Positions 1-14,600 of a DNA stretch of 64,000 nucleotides are shown piece after piece. The stretch comes from Pogostemon cablin. Lineage: Eukaryota > Streptophyta > Magnoliopsida > Lamiales > Lamiaceae. The stretch is taken from contig JAHCLQ010000881.1 of assembly GCA_023678885.1 (NCBI GenBank), positions 78,819 to 142,818 on the forward strand. The letters run 5' to 3'. Under the pieces are notes generated by a model. That model saw nothing but the letters and a program-made list of their open reading frames with translations, was not told where the DNA came from and searched no databases. A program made the translations under genes and the position numbers. The stretch's first letter is position 1; the number at the start of each line of letters is the position of its first letter.

Positions 1-466
1 TCTTGCAAAGTCCTGCAGAATGTTGCAAATAATTCTGCACAAACTTTGGTTTATTAAATGATAAGTCCTGTATGTTTGCAAGGATTTCTTTCTCTTTTTT
101 TTGAAGAAACTTTCAGCCCTTTACTCTTAAAGCTTTTGCAAAATACTTTATTGATATTCTAAAATAAAAATTTGCAGAACTTAAAGGATCAATCCCTCAT
201 CTAAACCCCTTTGCTTAAAATTATTTGCTAAAGCTTGTAGAATACTTGTGGGACTTGCAGCTTATCTGCTAACTCTTTCATTTTGCAAGATAACTTGTTT
301 TTTTAAGTTTGCTGAAATTTATAGGACCAAGCTCATTTCCATTTTCCTTCTTGTTTGCAAATTATTTCCTACTTGATAAATTAAAAAAAAAATTTAATCA
401 TGCCCTATTTAATATTTTATTTCAAATACTATTCGGATTTTCCTTGGTAAAATTTGGGACGTGACA
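1..466 (+). repeat. Putative 3' part of an unrelated LTR, open at the left edge
   Basis: This is AT-rich, non-coding sequence with many TTGCA motifs and no similarity to the other LTRs here. It stops abruptly at 466 with GGGACGTGACA, which resembles the GGGGCGTGACA end of the main LTR family. From 467 the sequence is gag on the minus strand. The likely reading is that another LTR element, in plus orientation, inserted into the gag gene; bases 467-471 (CAATG) would then be one copy of its target duplication. Its left part lies outside the window. The family is not recognised. Confidence 0.45.
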
Positions 467-1039
467 CAATGACCACACGATAACATTCTTCAATTATCAA
501 GGTGTCAAAGGTCTCTGTAATCTCCTTTAACCATGCCCCCGCTTTAGAAACATCTCTTGCACCGTCAAATTTCGAAGTCCCCATGTTTTCAACTGCTTTC
601 ACCAATTCTGGTATAAAAAGTGCACCTCGAGAAGTAGAACCTCCTAAAGCCATTTCTGGAGTAAAAACTGGTACATTAGTTGTAGGTCGAATAGTTCATT
701 AGCACGAAGAACCTCTTTAGTAACAGTCGTAGTCGTATGAGCCGTTGTAGGTGGTGGAACACCATGTATTCGAATATGATCATAATACAATTGGTACTGT
801 TCCGGTGTCATCATGTGCTCAATCCGCAACTGGGCCCGTGGTTGCTCTACCTGGAAAACTGGCACCCTATGATCAGAATTGATAGGGTCCGTAACCGTCG
901 GAGGAATGGCATGATCAGAAGAAACATGTCCTCGAGGTCCACGAGGAACAGAAGAGAGTAGAGGACTCGGAGGATCACGAGGAGCGGGTCCTCGACCTCG
1001 ACCTCGACTTAGACCTCGACGACGAACTGGAGGTGCCAA
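467..1039 (-). pseudogene. gag fragment, frameshifted and truncated
   Basis: The start codon is at 1037-1039 on the minus strand. The product begins MAPPVRRRG, followed by an Arg/Gly-rich stretch and the same proline-rich N-terminal region as gag of elements A and B. Compared with those copies, a base is missing near 690, so the frame that runs from 1039 ends at 644. Homology resumes in another frame (653 down to about 467), reaching the segment containing AWLKEITETFDTLIIEECYR. It stops before the WW-containing capsid-like region. It lacks the zinc knuckle because foreign DNA interrupts it at 467. It is a dead fragment. The N-terminal RG repeat is slightly longer than in A and B, so it is a diverged family member and not part of the recent duplication. 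Confidence 0.85.
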
Positions 1040-1167
1040 AATGACTGAAAGGAAGAAAGGAAAGAAAATGCAAGGTCAATGTCAAGGCAAAACGATACCT
1101 AAGGATGACATAGAAACAAAGTTGGACCCATCGGCTCGACTCAAAAAGAATGATAATCATAAAACCA

Positions 1168-1180
1168 GGCTCTGATACCA
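1168..1180 (-). other. Primer binding site (initiator Met tRNA)
   Basis: On the minus strand this reads TGGTATCAGAGCC, the match to the 3' end of plant initiator-methionine tRNA used by many plant LTR retrotransposons. It lies seven bases inside the residual LTR end (1188-1196). Confidence 0.9.
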
Positions 1181-1196
1181 AGAAAGTTGTCACGCC

Positions 1197-3230
1197 TCGA
1201 TCAACATTTCCTTTATTTTGATGTATATTTACTTCATTATGATGCATTTACCTCATTACGATCAATATTTCCTTAGTTTTGATGCATATTTCTTTTGTTT
1301 TGATGCATATTTTTCTTCGTTTCGATGCATATTTACTTTATTTTGATGGATATTTACTTCATTACGATCAACATTTCCTTCATTTTGATGCATATTTACT
1401 TCATTTCGATGCATATTTCCTTAATTTTGATGCATATTTACTTCATAACGACCAATATTTCCTTCGTTTCGATGCATATTTTCTTCATTTTGATGCATTT
1501 ACCTCATTATAATCAATATTTCCTTCGTTTCGATGCATATTTCTTTTGTTTTGATGCACATTTACTTCATTTTGATGCTCATTTTCTTGTTTCGATGCAG
1601 ATTTACTTCATTTTAATTCAAATTTTGATGTATTTTTCTTTCGTTTCAATTGATATTTACTTCATTTTGAGGCATATTTCCTTCATTTTGATGCAGATTT
1701 ACTTCACTACATTCAACATTTCCTTTGTTTTGATGCATATTTTCTTCATTTTGATGCATATTTACTTCATTACGATCAATATTTTCTTCATTTTGATGTA
1801 TATTTACTTTATTTTGAAGCATATTTACTTCATTACGATCAATATTTCCTTCGTTTTGATGCTTATTTACATCATTTTGATGCATATTTACCTCATTAAG
1901 ATCTACATTTCCTTCGTTTTGATGCATATTTCTTTCATTTCAGTGAATATTTACTTCATTTTTATGCATATTTACTTCATTGCGATCAACATTTCCTTCG
2001 TTTCGATGCATATTTACTTCATTTTGATGCATATTTACCTCATTACGATCAACATTTCCTTCGTTTCGATGCATATTTACTTCATTTTTTATGCATATTT
2101 TCCTTCGTTTCGATGCATATTTACTTTATTTTGATGGATATTTACTTCATTACGATCAATATTTCTTTCATTTTGATGCATATTTACTTCATTTCGATGC
2201 ATATTTCCTTAATTTTGATGCATATTTACTTCATAACGACCAATATTTCCTTCGTTTCGATGCATATTTACTTCATTTTGTTGCATTTACCTCATTATAA
2301 TCAATATTTCCTTCGTTTCGATACATATTTCTTTTGTTTTGATGCACATTTACTTCATTTTGATGCTCATTTTCTTATTTTGATGCATATTTACTTCATT
2401 TTAATTCAAATTTTGATGTATTTTTCTTTCGTTTCAATTGATATTTACTTCATTTTGATGCATATTTCCTTCATTTTGATGCAGATTTACTTCACTACAT
2501 TCAACATTTCCTTTGTTTTGATGCATATTTTCTTCATTTTGATTCGTATTTACTTCATTACGATCAATATTTTCTTCAATTCGATGTATATTTACTTCAT
2601 TTTGAAGCATATTTACTTCATTACGATCAACATTTCCTTCGTTTTGATGCTTATTTACATATTTTGATGCATATTTACCTCATTAAGATCTACATTTCCT
2701 TCGTTTCGATGCATATTTCTTTCATTTCAATGAATATTTACTTCATTTTGATGAATATTCACTTCATTGCGATCAGCACCTCATTACGATCAACATTTCC
2801 TTCGTTTCGATGCATATTTTTTTTATTTTGATGCACATTTACTTCATTTTGATGCTCATTTTTTTGTTTTGTTGGATATTTACTTCATTTTGATTCAAAT
2901 TTTGATGCATTTTTCTTTCGTTTCAATTGATATTTACTTTATTTTGATGTATATTTCCTTCATTTTGATGCAGATTTACTCCATTACGTTCAACATTTCC
3001 TTCGTTTTGATGCATATTTTTTTCATTTTGATGCATATTTACTTCATTACGATCAATATTTCCTTCGTTTCGATGTATATTATTTCATTTTGATGCATAT
3101 TTACTTCATTACGATCAACATTTCTTTCGTTTTGATGCTTATTTACATCATTTTGATGCATAATTTACCTCATTAAGATCTACATTTCCTTCGTTTCGAA
3201 GCATATTTCTTTCATTTCGATAAATATTTA
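1197..3230 (+). repeat. 21-bp satellite array, block I
   Basis: This is an uninterrupted tandem array of 21-bp monomers with core GATGCATATTTACTTCATT plus two variable bases. A second frequent variant carries CGATCAACATTTCCTTC. The plus strand is T-rich. A local higher-order unit of about 788 bp is visible: the stretch beginning near 1325 (monomer variants in a specific order, including TTGATGGATATT) restarts near 2113 and again, partially, near 2770. Long open frames on both strands follow from 21 being a multiple of three. The block ends where a solo LTR starts. Confidence 0.95.
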
Positions 3231-5601
3231 GTCACGCCCCGACCCCAGACAGAACGCGACAACCGCCACGTTAACCATAAATTCGTAGAATGGGTGCACT
3301 CCACTCCACAAAGTTTATAGAAAACGTAAGGCTTGCTATCAAGTACCTGTAGAACTGAACAACTGATAGCAGCGGGTACAAACCGAGGACATCATCTCAA
3401 AAAGTATCAACAATGATTTACAAACGTACATAATACAACGGTGTAACTTAGTTTAGAGAAAATATACATGAACGATATAATATCATGAAGGTACAAAAAG
3501 AACATCAAGGGGCTCACCAAATATAAACCATACAATCTCGCCAATGAATCCGTTAATTTACATAAAAGAGAAAGTACCCAAAACACGGATTGGATGATGA
3601 TCAAACGATAGGAAAACCTCCAACCAAAACGATATCAACAGCCTGAAAAGGAAAGAATGATGGGGGTAAGCAAAACCACTAGCTCAGTGAGGTGATAAGC
3701 CGGTCACCCCGACCCTTATACGAAGCATGTATTCCCACTCGCGGTTCATAACATAAAATCTAACATTTCATCCCACGATAACTATTTCTCACTCAGTGTA
3801 CATATTAATGAAAATAAAAAACTTAGTGCATATTTACGAATAACACAATTAGTTCAAACCACATGTTATCACATAAAAGACGCGTGGGTAGTCCATATCC
3901 TCCTCGAACTGAGCTCTCCGTCGAGAGACAGTCCAAGCCCGTCACTGTTACTCTAGATAAAATGCTCATTAATATTCTTTCTCAACACGCCAAGTGCTAA
4001 AGTTCACAATTCAATATCGACGTGAATAATTGAAATGTTCAAACATATAAACATATATGACATGCATGTCCCACACCGGTGACGTTGACTGAGCCTATAA
4101 TAGACTGTTTCATCTAACGATCACCCTCCAGTGTATCAGTATTTGGCAAATGGACAGGTGCCCCGTTAGATCTAACTCACCTGGGTTTGCCAAGCAACGG
4201 GCAACTTGGTTGTCACTCTAACTCACCCGAACCGCGACAATTCGGGCTACTTAATCAATGTCGCTCCAACTCACCCGAACCGTGACTAATTCGGGCTACT
4301 TAACCTTGGTACCAAGCATACATATGCATGTGCATCATAAGATGAATAACGACTCAAGTTAGAGTCTTAATTGGCACACAAGAATAACTAGAAATCAATT
4401 CTCAAATAATTCACAATAAATGCCGTCAGATATCGAGCCGGCAAGGCTCTTCAACATAAGTTAAAATCAATAATACTCATAAAATGGCTAACAGGACTCT
4501 AACCAGAGCAATCGAGCCAATCAGGCTCTTTACCACATAACACAATACAAAATAATTTTCTTATCAATTAATTAAAACTAAAATAAATGCACATTTATCG
4601 AGGGTCCACACTTCCCACAAGAGAAGGCGTTCCCGAATTAACAACTCACAAGGAAGTGATTAACTCTCTCCAGAATCTGAAGTCGGTCCCTTGCCCTTCG
4701 TCGATGGTTCTTTACCTAGAAAGGAGATGAGCATTTAAAGACAAATTAAATATAACTAACTATTAGCGGTAACATCCCTTTCATTGCTAAAAACAAATCA
4801 TAATCGAGTTCGAACGAGTTTATATTAAATAAAAATGGTATGTAACTCCTTAACATCAGTTCTCAATCCCACATAACTCGTTTCAATACATTAACTAAAC
4901 GAAACGATAGAAAATAAGTTTGAATTCGACAAAAAAATTCTGAAATTTTCCAGCTAGCGGCAGTTTACGAGAAAATTCAAAACTAATTGTAGAATAATCT
5001 GATTGAGGCGTTTCAAGTGGCTACGGAAAGCTAACGAGTTCAGCTACGTACAGAAATTAAGTTTGCAAACTTTTGAGGGCAATAGCTATGTCAAAATCAG
5101 TTCGAACAGTCTACGAATTACCCATATATCAAAAAGAAAAACCCGACAAAAGTACAAAACCATGGAAGAAGGAAGCTTAATTCACACACCACTTACCTCA
5201 AAACAACTTAGAAACCACCTAGGATGAGGGTTGTAAGGGAGAATTTGATCAACAAGGGTTTCTCCTCTTCACTCTCTTCTTTCCCCTCTTTTGTTTTTCT
5301 TCTCCCGTTCTTCTCTCTTTTTTTTTTAACTTTTGCCTTAATAATTATATATATCAGGTCATTTAAGTGGGCTAAGACTTTGGGCCACAAAATAAATAAA
5401 TAAATAAGTTTGGACTTTCTAAAAAAAATCTAGTTGGCTAAGATAAGGCTGGCCTTTTGGGCCATAAAAATAAATAAATAGGTTTTGGGCTTTCTAAAAA
5501 AAATCTAGTTGGGCTAAGATAGGGCTGGCCTTTTGGGCCATAAAAATAAATAAATAGGTTTTGGGCTTTCTAAAAAAATCTAGTTGAGCTAAGATATTAT
5601 A
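3231..5601 (-). repeat. Solo LTR of the Ty3/gypsy family, reversed
   Basis: The reverse complement begins TATAATATC (5601) and ends GGGGCGTGAC (3231), the same limits as the LTRs of elements A and B. Satellite lies directly on both sides and there is no internal region, so this is a solo LTR left by LTR-LTR recombination. At about 2.37 kb it is some 75 bp longer than the other LTRs. An extra segment near 4395-4465 includes a second copy of an ATCGAGCC..AGGCTCTT motif. It is more diverged from the A and B LTRs than they are from each other, so it is an older insertion. TATTT occurs at both flanks and could be a 5-bp target duplication, but the flanks are low complexity. Confidence 0.9.
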
Positions 5602-8600
5602 TATTTCCTTCATTTTGATGCATATTTACTTCATTACTATAAACATTTCCTTCGTTTCGATGCATATTTACTTCATTTTGATGCATATATACCTCATTTT
5701 GATCAACATTTCCTTCATTTCGATGCATATTTCTTTCGTTTTGATGCGCATTTACTTCATTTTCATGTTCATTTTCTCGTTTCGATGGATATTTACTTCA
5801 TTTTGATTCAAATTTTGATGCATATTTTCTTTGTTTCGATTGATATTTACTTCAATTTGATGCATATTTACTAAATTACGATCAATATTTTCTTCGTTTC
5901 GATGCATTTTTACTTTATTTTGATGGATATTTACTTTATTACGATCAACATTTCCTTTGTTTCGATGTATATTTACTTCATTATGATGCATTTACCTCAT
6001 TATGATCAACATTTCCTTCGTTTCGATTCATATTTCTTTGATTCATATTTTTCATCGTTTCGATGCATATTTACTTTTTTTTGATGGATATTTACTTCAT
6101 TACGATCAACATTTCCTTCGTTTTGATGCATATTTACTTCATTTCGATGCATATTTCCTTAATTTTGATGCATATTTACTTCATAACGACCAATATTTTC
6201 TTCGTTTCGATGCATATTTCTTTTGTTTTGATGCACATTTACTTCTTTTTGATGCTCATTTTCTTGTTTCGATGCATATTTACTTCATTTTGATTCAAAT
6301 TTTGATGCATTTTTCTTTCGTTTCAATTGATATTTACTTCATTTTGATGCATATTTTCTTCATTTTGAAGCAGATTTACTTCATTACGTTCAACATTTCC
6401 TTTGTTTTGATGCATATTTACTTAATTTCGATGCATATTTCCTTCATTTTGATGCATATTTACTTCATTACGATAAACATTTCCTTCATTTCGATGCATA
6501 TTTACTTCATTTTTATGCATATTTACCTCATTATGATCAACATTTCCTTCGTTTCGATGCATATTTCTTTCGTTTTGATGCACATTACTTCATTTTGATG
6601 TTCATTTTCTCGTTTTGATGCATATTTACTTCTTTTTGATTCAAATTTTGATGCATATTTACTTCATTTCGATGCATATTTTCTTCGTTTCGATTGATAT
6701 TTACTTCATTTTGATGCATATTTACTAAATTACGATCGATATTTTCTTCGTTTCGATGCATTTTCACTTTATTTTGATGGAAATTTACTTCATTACGATC
6801 AACATTTTCTTTGTTTCAATGTATATTTACTTCATTATGATGCATTTACCTCATTATGATCAACATTTCCTTCATTTCGATGCATATTTCTTTTGTTTTG
6901 ATTCATATTTTTCTTCGTTTTGAAGCATATTTACTTTATTTTGATGGATATTTACTTCATTATAATCAACATTTCCTTCGTTTTGATGCATATTTACTTC
7001 ATTTCGATGCATATTTCCTTAATTTTGATGCATATTTACTTCATAAAGACCAATATTTCCTTCGTTTCGATGCATATTTACTTCATTTTGATGCATTTAC
7101 CTCATTATAATCAACATTTCCTTCGTTTCGATGCATATTTCTTTTGTTTTGATGCACATTTACTTCATTTTGATGCTCATTTTCTTGTTTCGATGCATAT
7201 TTATTTCATTTTGATTCAAATTTTGATGCATTTTTCTTTCGTTTCAATTGATATTTACTTCATTTTGATGCATATTTCCTTCTTTTTTATGCAGATTTAC
7301 TTCATTACGTTCAGCATTTCCTTTGTTTTGATGCATATTTTCTTCATTTTGATGCATATTTACTTTATTACGATCAATATTTTCTTCATTTCGATGTATA
7401 TTTACTTCATTTTGATGCATATTTAGGTCATTACGATCAACATTTCCTTAGTTTTGATGCTTATTTACATCATTTTGATGCATATTTACCTCATTAAGAT
7501 CTGCATTTCCTTCGTTTCGACGCATATCTCTTTCGTTTCGATGAAAATTTACTTCATTTTGATGCATATATACTTCATTACGATCAACATTTCCTTCGTT
7601 TCGATGCATATTTACTTCATATTTTTCATAATTACTTCATTCAGATCAACATTTTCATCGTTTCGATACATATTTACTTTATTTTGATGCATATTTACTT
7701 CACTACGATCAACATTTCCTTTGTTTCGATGTATGTTTCATTCATTCTGATGCATATTTTTTCCATTACGATCAACATTTTCTTCGATTCGATTCATATA
7801 TCCATCATTTTAATGCATATTTCCTTCATTTCGTTGTATATAATTACTTAATTTTGATGAATATTTACTTCATTTCTATGCATATTTTTCTTCATTTTAA
7901 AGCATATTTACTTCATTACGATCAACATTTTCTTCGTTTCAATGCATATTTACTTCATTTTTATGCATGTTTACCTTATTATGATCAACATTTCTTTCTT
8001 TTCGATGCATATTTCTTTCCTTTTGATGCATATTTACTTCATTACGATCAATATTTTCTTCATTTCGATGTATATTTACTTCATTTTGATGCATATTTAC
8101 TTCATTACGACCAACATTTCCTTCGTTTCAATGCATATTTACTTTATTTTGATGCATATTTACCTCATTACGATCAACATTTCCTTCGTTTTGATGCATA
8201 TTTCTTTTGTTTTGATGCATATTTACATCATTTTGATGCTCATTTTCTTGTTTCGATGAATATTTACTTCTTTTTTATTCAAATTTTGATGCATTTTTCT
8301 TTTGTTTCAATTGATATTTACTTTATTTTGATGTATATTTCCTTCATTTTGATGCAGATTTACTCCATTACGTTCAACATTTATTTCGTTTTAATGTATA
8401 TTTTCTTCATTTTGATGCATATTTAATTCATTACGATCAATATTTCCTTCGTTTCGATACATATTTTCTTCATTTTGATGTATATTTACTTCATTACGAT
8501 CAACATTTCCTTTGTTTCGTTGTATGTTTCCTTCATTCTGATGCATATTTACTTCATTACGATCAACATTTCCTTCGATTCGATGCATATATCCATCATT

Positions 8601-11600
8601 TCGATGCATATTTCCTTCGTTTCGAAGTATATAATTACTTCATTTTGATGCATATTTACTTAATTTCGATACATATTTCCTTCATTTTGATGCATATTTA
8701 CTTCATTACGATCAACATTTCCTTTGTTTTGATGCTTATTTAAATCATTTTGATGCATATTTACCTCATTAAGATCTACATTTCCTTCGTTTCGAAGCAT
8801 ATTTCTTTCATTTCGATAAATATTTACTTCATTTAGATGCATATTTACTTCATTGCGATCAACATTTCCTTCGTTTCGATGCATATTTACTTCATTTTGT
8901 TGCATAATTACTTCATTCAGATCAACATTTTCATCGTTTTGATACATATTTACTTTATTTTGATGCATATTTACTTCACTATGATCAACATTTCCTCTGT
9001 TTCGTTGTATGTTTCCTTCATTCTGATGCATATTTACTTCATTAAGATCAACATTTCCATCGATTCGATGCATATATCCATCATTTCGATGCATATTTCC
9101 TTCGTTTCGATGTATATAATTACTTCATTTTGATGCATATTTACTTAATTTCGATGCATTTTTCCTTCATTTTGATGCATATTTACTTCATTACGATAAA
9201 CATTTCCTTCATTTCGATGCATATTTACTTCATTTTTATGCATATTTACCTCATTATGATCAACATTTCCTTCGTTTTGATGCATATTTCTTTCGTTTTG
9301 ATGCACATTACTTCATTTTGATGTTCATTTTCTCATTTCGATGCATATTTACTTCTTTTTGATTCAAATTTTGATGCATATTTACTTCATTTCGATGCAT
9401 ATTTTCTTCGTTTCGATTGATATTTATTTCATTTTGATGCATATTTACTAAATTACGATCGATATTTTCTTCGTTTCGATGCATTTTCACTTTATTTTGA
9501 TGGATATTTACTTCATTACGATCAACATTTTCTTTGTTTCGATGTATATTTACTTCATTATGATGCATTTACCTCATTATGATCAACATTTCCTTCATTT
9601 CGATGCATATTTCTTTTGTTTTGATTCATATTTTTCTTCCTTTCGAAGCATATTTACTTTATTTTGATGGATATTTACTTCATTATGATCAACATTTCCT
9701 TCATTTTGATGCATATTTAATTCATTTCGATGCATATTTCCTTAATTTTGATGCATATTTACTTCATAACGACCAATATTTCTTTCGTTTCGATGCATAT
9801 TTACTTCATTTTGATGCATTTACCTCATTATAATCAATATTTCCTTCGTTTCGATGCATATTTCTTTTGTTTTGATGCACATTTACTTCATTTTGATGCT
9901 CATTTTCTTGTTTCGATGCATATTTACTTCATTTTGATTCAAATTTTGATGCATTTTTCTTTCGTTTCAATTGATATTTACTTCATTTTGATGCATATTT
10001 CCTTCTTTTTGATGCAGATTTATTTCATTACGTTTAACATTTCCTTTGTTTTGATGCATATTTTCTTCATTTTGATGCATATTTACTTCATTACGATCAA
10101 TATTTTCTTCATTTCGATGTATATTTACTTCATTTTGATGCATATTTAGGTCATTACGATCAACATTTCCTTAGTTTTGATGCTTATTTACATCATTTTG
10201 ATGCATATTTACCTCATTAAGATATACATTTCCTTCGTTTCGATGCATATCTCTTTCGTTTCGATGAAAATTTACTTCATTTTGATGCATATATACTTCA
10301 TTGCGATCAACATATCCTTCGTTTCGATGCATATTTACTTCATATTTTTCATAATTACTTCATTCAGATCAACATTTTCATCGTTTCGATACATATTTAC
10401 TTTATTTTGATGCATATTTACTTCACTACGATCAACATTTCCTTTGTTTCGATGTATGTTTCATTCATTCTGATGCATATTTACTCCATTACGATCAACA
10501 TTTTCTTCGATTCGATTCATATATCTATCATTTTGATGCATATTTCCTTCATTTCGATGTATATAATTACTTCATTTTGATGCATATTTACTTCATTTCT
10601 ATGCATATTTTCTTCATTTTAAAGCATATTTACTTCATTACGATCAATATTTTCTTCGTTTCAATGCATATTTACTTCATTTTGATGCATGTTTACCTTA
10701 TTATGATCAACATTTCTTTCTTTTCGATGCATATTTCTTTCGTTTTGATGCATATTTACTTCATTACGATCAATATTTTCTTCATTTCGATGTATATTTA
10801 CTTCATTTTGATGCATATTTACTTCATTATGATCAACATTTCATTCGTGTCGATGCATATTTCTTTTGTTTTGATGCACATTTACTTCATTTTGATGCTA
10901 ATTTTCTTGTTTCGATGAATATTTACTTCTTTTTGATTCAAATTTTGATGCATTTTTCTTTCGTTTCAATTGATATTTACTTTATTTTGATGTATATTTC
11001 CTTCATTTTGATGCAGATTTACTCCATTACGTTCAACATTTCCTTCGTTTTAATGTATATTTTCTTCATTTTGATGCATATTTAATTCATTACGATCAAT
11101 ATTTCCTTCGTTTCGATACATATTTTCTTCATTTTGATGTATATTTACTTCATTACGATCAACATTTCCTTCGTTTTGATGCTTATTTACATCATTTTGA
11201 TGCAAATTTACCTCATTAAGATCTACATTTCCTTCGTTTTGAATCATATTTCTTTCATTTCGATAAATATTTACTTCGTTTCGATGCATATTTATTTCAT
11301 TTTGTTGCATAATTACTTCATTCAGATAAACATTTTCATCGTTTCGATACATATTCACTTTATTGTGATGCATATTTACTTCACTATGATCAACATTTAT
11401 TTTGTTTCGTTGTATGTTTCCTTCATTCTATGCATATTTACTTCATTACGATCAACATTTCCTTCGATTCGATGCATTTATCCATCATTTCGATGCATAT
11501 TTCCTTCGTTTCGAAGTATATAATTACTTCATTTTGATGCATATTTACTTAATTTCGATACATATTTCCTTCATTTTGATGCATATTTACTTCATTACGA

Positions 11601-14600
11601 ACAACATTTCCTTCGTTTTGATGCTTATTTAAATCATTTTGATGCATATTTACCTCATTAAGATCTACATTTCCTTCGTTTCGAAGCATATTTCTTTCAT
11701 TTCGATAAATATTTACTTCATTTAGATGCATATTTACTTCATTGCGATCAACATTTCCTTCGTTTCGATGCATATTTACTTCATTTTGTTGTATAATTAC
11801 TTCATTCAGATCAACATTTTCATCGTTTTGATACATATTTACTTTATTTTGATGCATATTTACTTCACTATGATCAACATTTCCTCTGTTTCGTTGTATG
11901 TTTCCTTCATTCTGATGCATATTTACTTCATTAAGATCAACATTTCCATCGATTCGATGCATATATCCATCATTTCGATGCATATTTCCTTCGTTTCGAT
12001 GTATATAATTACTTCATTTTGATGCATATTTACTTAATTTCGATGCATTTTTCCTTCATTTTGATGCATATTTACTTCATTACGATAAACATTTCCTTCA
12101 TTTTGATGCATATTTACTTCATTTTTATGCATATTTACCTCATTATGATCAACATTTCCTTCGTTTTGATGCATATTTCTTTCGTTTTGATGCACATTAC
12201 TTCATTTTGATGTTCATTTTCTCATTTCGATGCATATTTACTTCTTTTTGATTCAAATTTTGATGCATATTTATTTCATTTCGATGCATATTTTCTTCGT
12301 TTCGATTGATATTTACTTCATTTTGATGCATATTTACTAAATTACGATCGATATTTTCTTCGTTTCGATGCATTTTCACTTTATTTTGATGGATATTTAC
12401 TTCATTACGATCAACATTTTCTTTGTTTCGATGTATATTTACTTCATTATGATGCATTTACCTCATTATGATCAACATTTCCTTCATTTCGATGCATATT
12501 TCTTTTGTTTTGATTCATATTTTTCTTCCTTTCGAAGCATATTTAATTTATGTTGATGGATATTTACTTCATTATGATCAACATTTCCTTCATTTTGATG
12601 CATATTTACTTCATTTCGATGCATATTTCCTTAATTTTGATGCATATTTACTTCATAACGACCAATATTTCTTTCGTTTCGATGCATATTTACTTCATTT
12701 TGATGCATTTACCTCATTATAATCAATATTTCCTTCATTTCGATGCATATTTCTTTTGTTTTGATGCACATTTACTTCATTTTGATGCTCATTTTCTTGT
12801 TTCGATGCATATTTACTTCATTTTGATTCAAATTTTGATGCATTTTTCTTTCGTTTCAATTGATATTTACTTCATTTTGATGCATATTTCCTTCTTTTTG
12901 ATGCAGATTTATTTCATTACGTTCAACATTTCCTTTGTTTTGATGCATATTTTCTTCATTTTGATGCATATTTACTTCATTACGATCAATATTTTCTTCA
13001 TTTCGATGTATATTTACTTCATTTTGATGCATATTTAGGTCATTTCGATCAACATTTCCTTAGTTTTGATGCTTATTTACATCATTTTGTTGCATATTTA
13101 CCTCATTAAGATCTACATTTCCTTCGTTTCGATGCATATCTCTTTCGTTTCGATGAAAATTTACTTCATTTTGATGCATATATACTTCATTGCGATCAAC
13201 ATTTCCTTCGTTTCGATGCATATTTACTTCATATTTTTCATAATTACTTCATTCAGATCAACATTTTCATCGTTTCGATACATATTTACTTTATTTTGAT
13301 GCATATTTACTTCACTACGATCAACATTTCCTTTGTTTCGATGTATGTTTCATTCATTCTGATGCATATTTACTCCATTACGATCAACATTTTCTTCGAT
13401 TCGATTCATATATCTATCATTTTGATGCATATTTCCTTCATTTCGATGTATATAATTACTTCATTTTGATGCATATTTACTTCATTTCTATGCATATTTT
13501 CTTCATTTTAAAGCATATTTACTTCATTACGATCAATATTTTCTTCGTTTCAATGCATATTTACTTCATTTTGATGCATGTTTACCTTATTATGATCAAC
13601 ATTTCTTTCTTTTCGATGCATATTTCTTTCGTTTTGATGCATATTTACTTCATTACGATCAATATTTTCTTCATTTCGATGTATATTTACTTCATTTTGA
13701 TGCATATTTACTTCATTATGATCAACATTTCCTTCGTTTCGATGCATATTTCTTTTGTTTTGATGCACATTTACTTCATTTTGATGCTCATTTTCTTGTT
13801 TCGATGAATATTTACTTCTTTTTGATTCAAATTTTGATGCATTTTTCTTTCGTTTCAATTGATATTTACTTTATTTTGATGTATATTTCCTTCATTTTGA
13901 TGCAGATTTACTCCATTACGTTCAACATTTCCTTCGTTTTAATGTATATTTTCTTCATTTTGATGCATATTTAATTCATTACGATCAATATTTCCTTCGT
14001 TTCGATACATATTTTCTTCATTTTGATGTATATTTACTTCATTACGATCAACATTTCCTTCGTTTTGATGCTTATTTACATCATTTTGATGCATATTTAC
14101 CTCATTAAGATCTACATTTCCTTCGTTTTGAATCATATTTCTTTCATTTCGATAAATATTTACTTCGTTTCAATGCATATTTATTTCATTTTGTTGCATA
14201 ATTACTTCATTCAGATAAACATTTTCATCGTTTCGATACATATTCACTTTATTTTGATGCATATTTACTTCACTATGATCAACATTTACTTTGTTTCGTT
14301 GTATGTTTCCTTCATTCTATGCATATTTACTTCATTACGATCAACATTTCCTTCGATTCGATGCATATATCCATCATTTCGATGCATATTTCCTTCGTTT
14401 CGAAGTATATAATTACTTCATTTTGATGCATATTTACTTAATTTCGATACATATTTCCTTCATTTTGATGCATATTTACTTCATTACGAACAACATTTCC
14501 TTCGTTTTGATGCTTATTTAAATCATTTTGATGCATATTTACCTCATTAAGATCTACATTTCCTTCGTTTCGAAGCATATTTCTTTCATTTCGATAAATA

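Larger units (their letters stand above)
467..1196 (-). mobile_element. Truncated Ty3/gypsy element (5' internal part only)
   Basis: Reading on the minus strand, this holds nine bases of LTR end (1188-1196), the primer site, an untranslated leader and the first part of gag. It is the same family as elements A and B. Almost all of the 5' LTR is missing and replaced by satellite at 1197. Gag is cut off at 467 by foreign sequence. Any pol region would lie left of the window. Confidence 0.85.

Noticed and set aside
1279..3093. Open frames of 60-270 codons in satellite block I on both strands, and the many similar ones in blocks II-IV
   Set aside because: They are a mechanical result of a 21-bp repeat. 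Both strands are open, the peptides are low-complexity heptads, starts and stops fall at random monomer defects, and there is no codon or domain signal.
1197..3230. CRISPR-like array
   Set aside because: Repeats are head to tail with no spacers, the setting is eukaryotic, and there are no cas genes.
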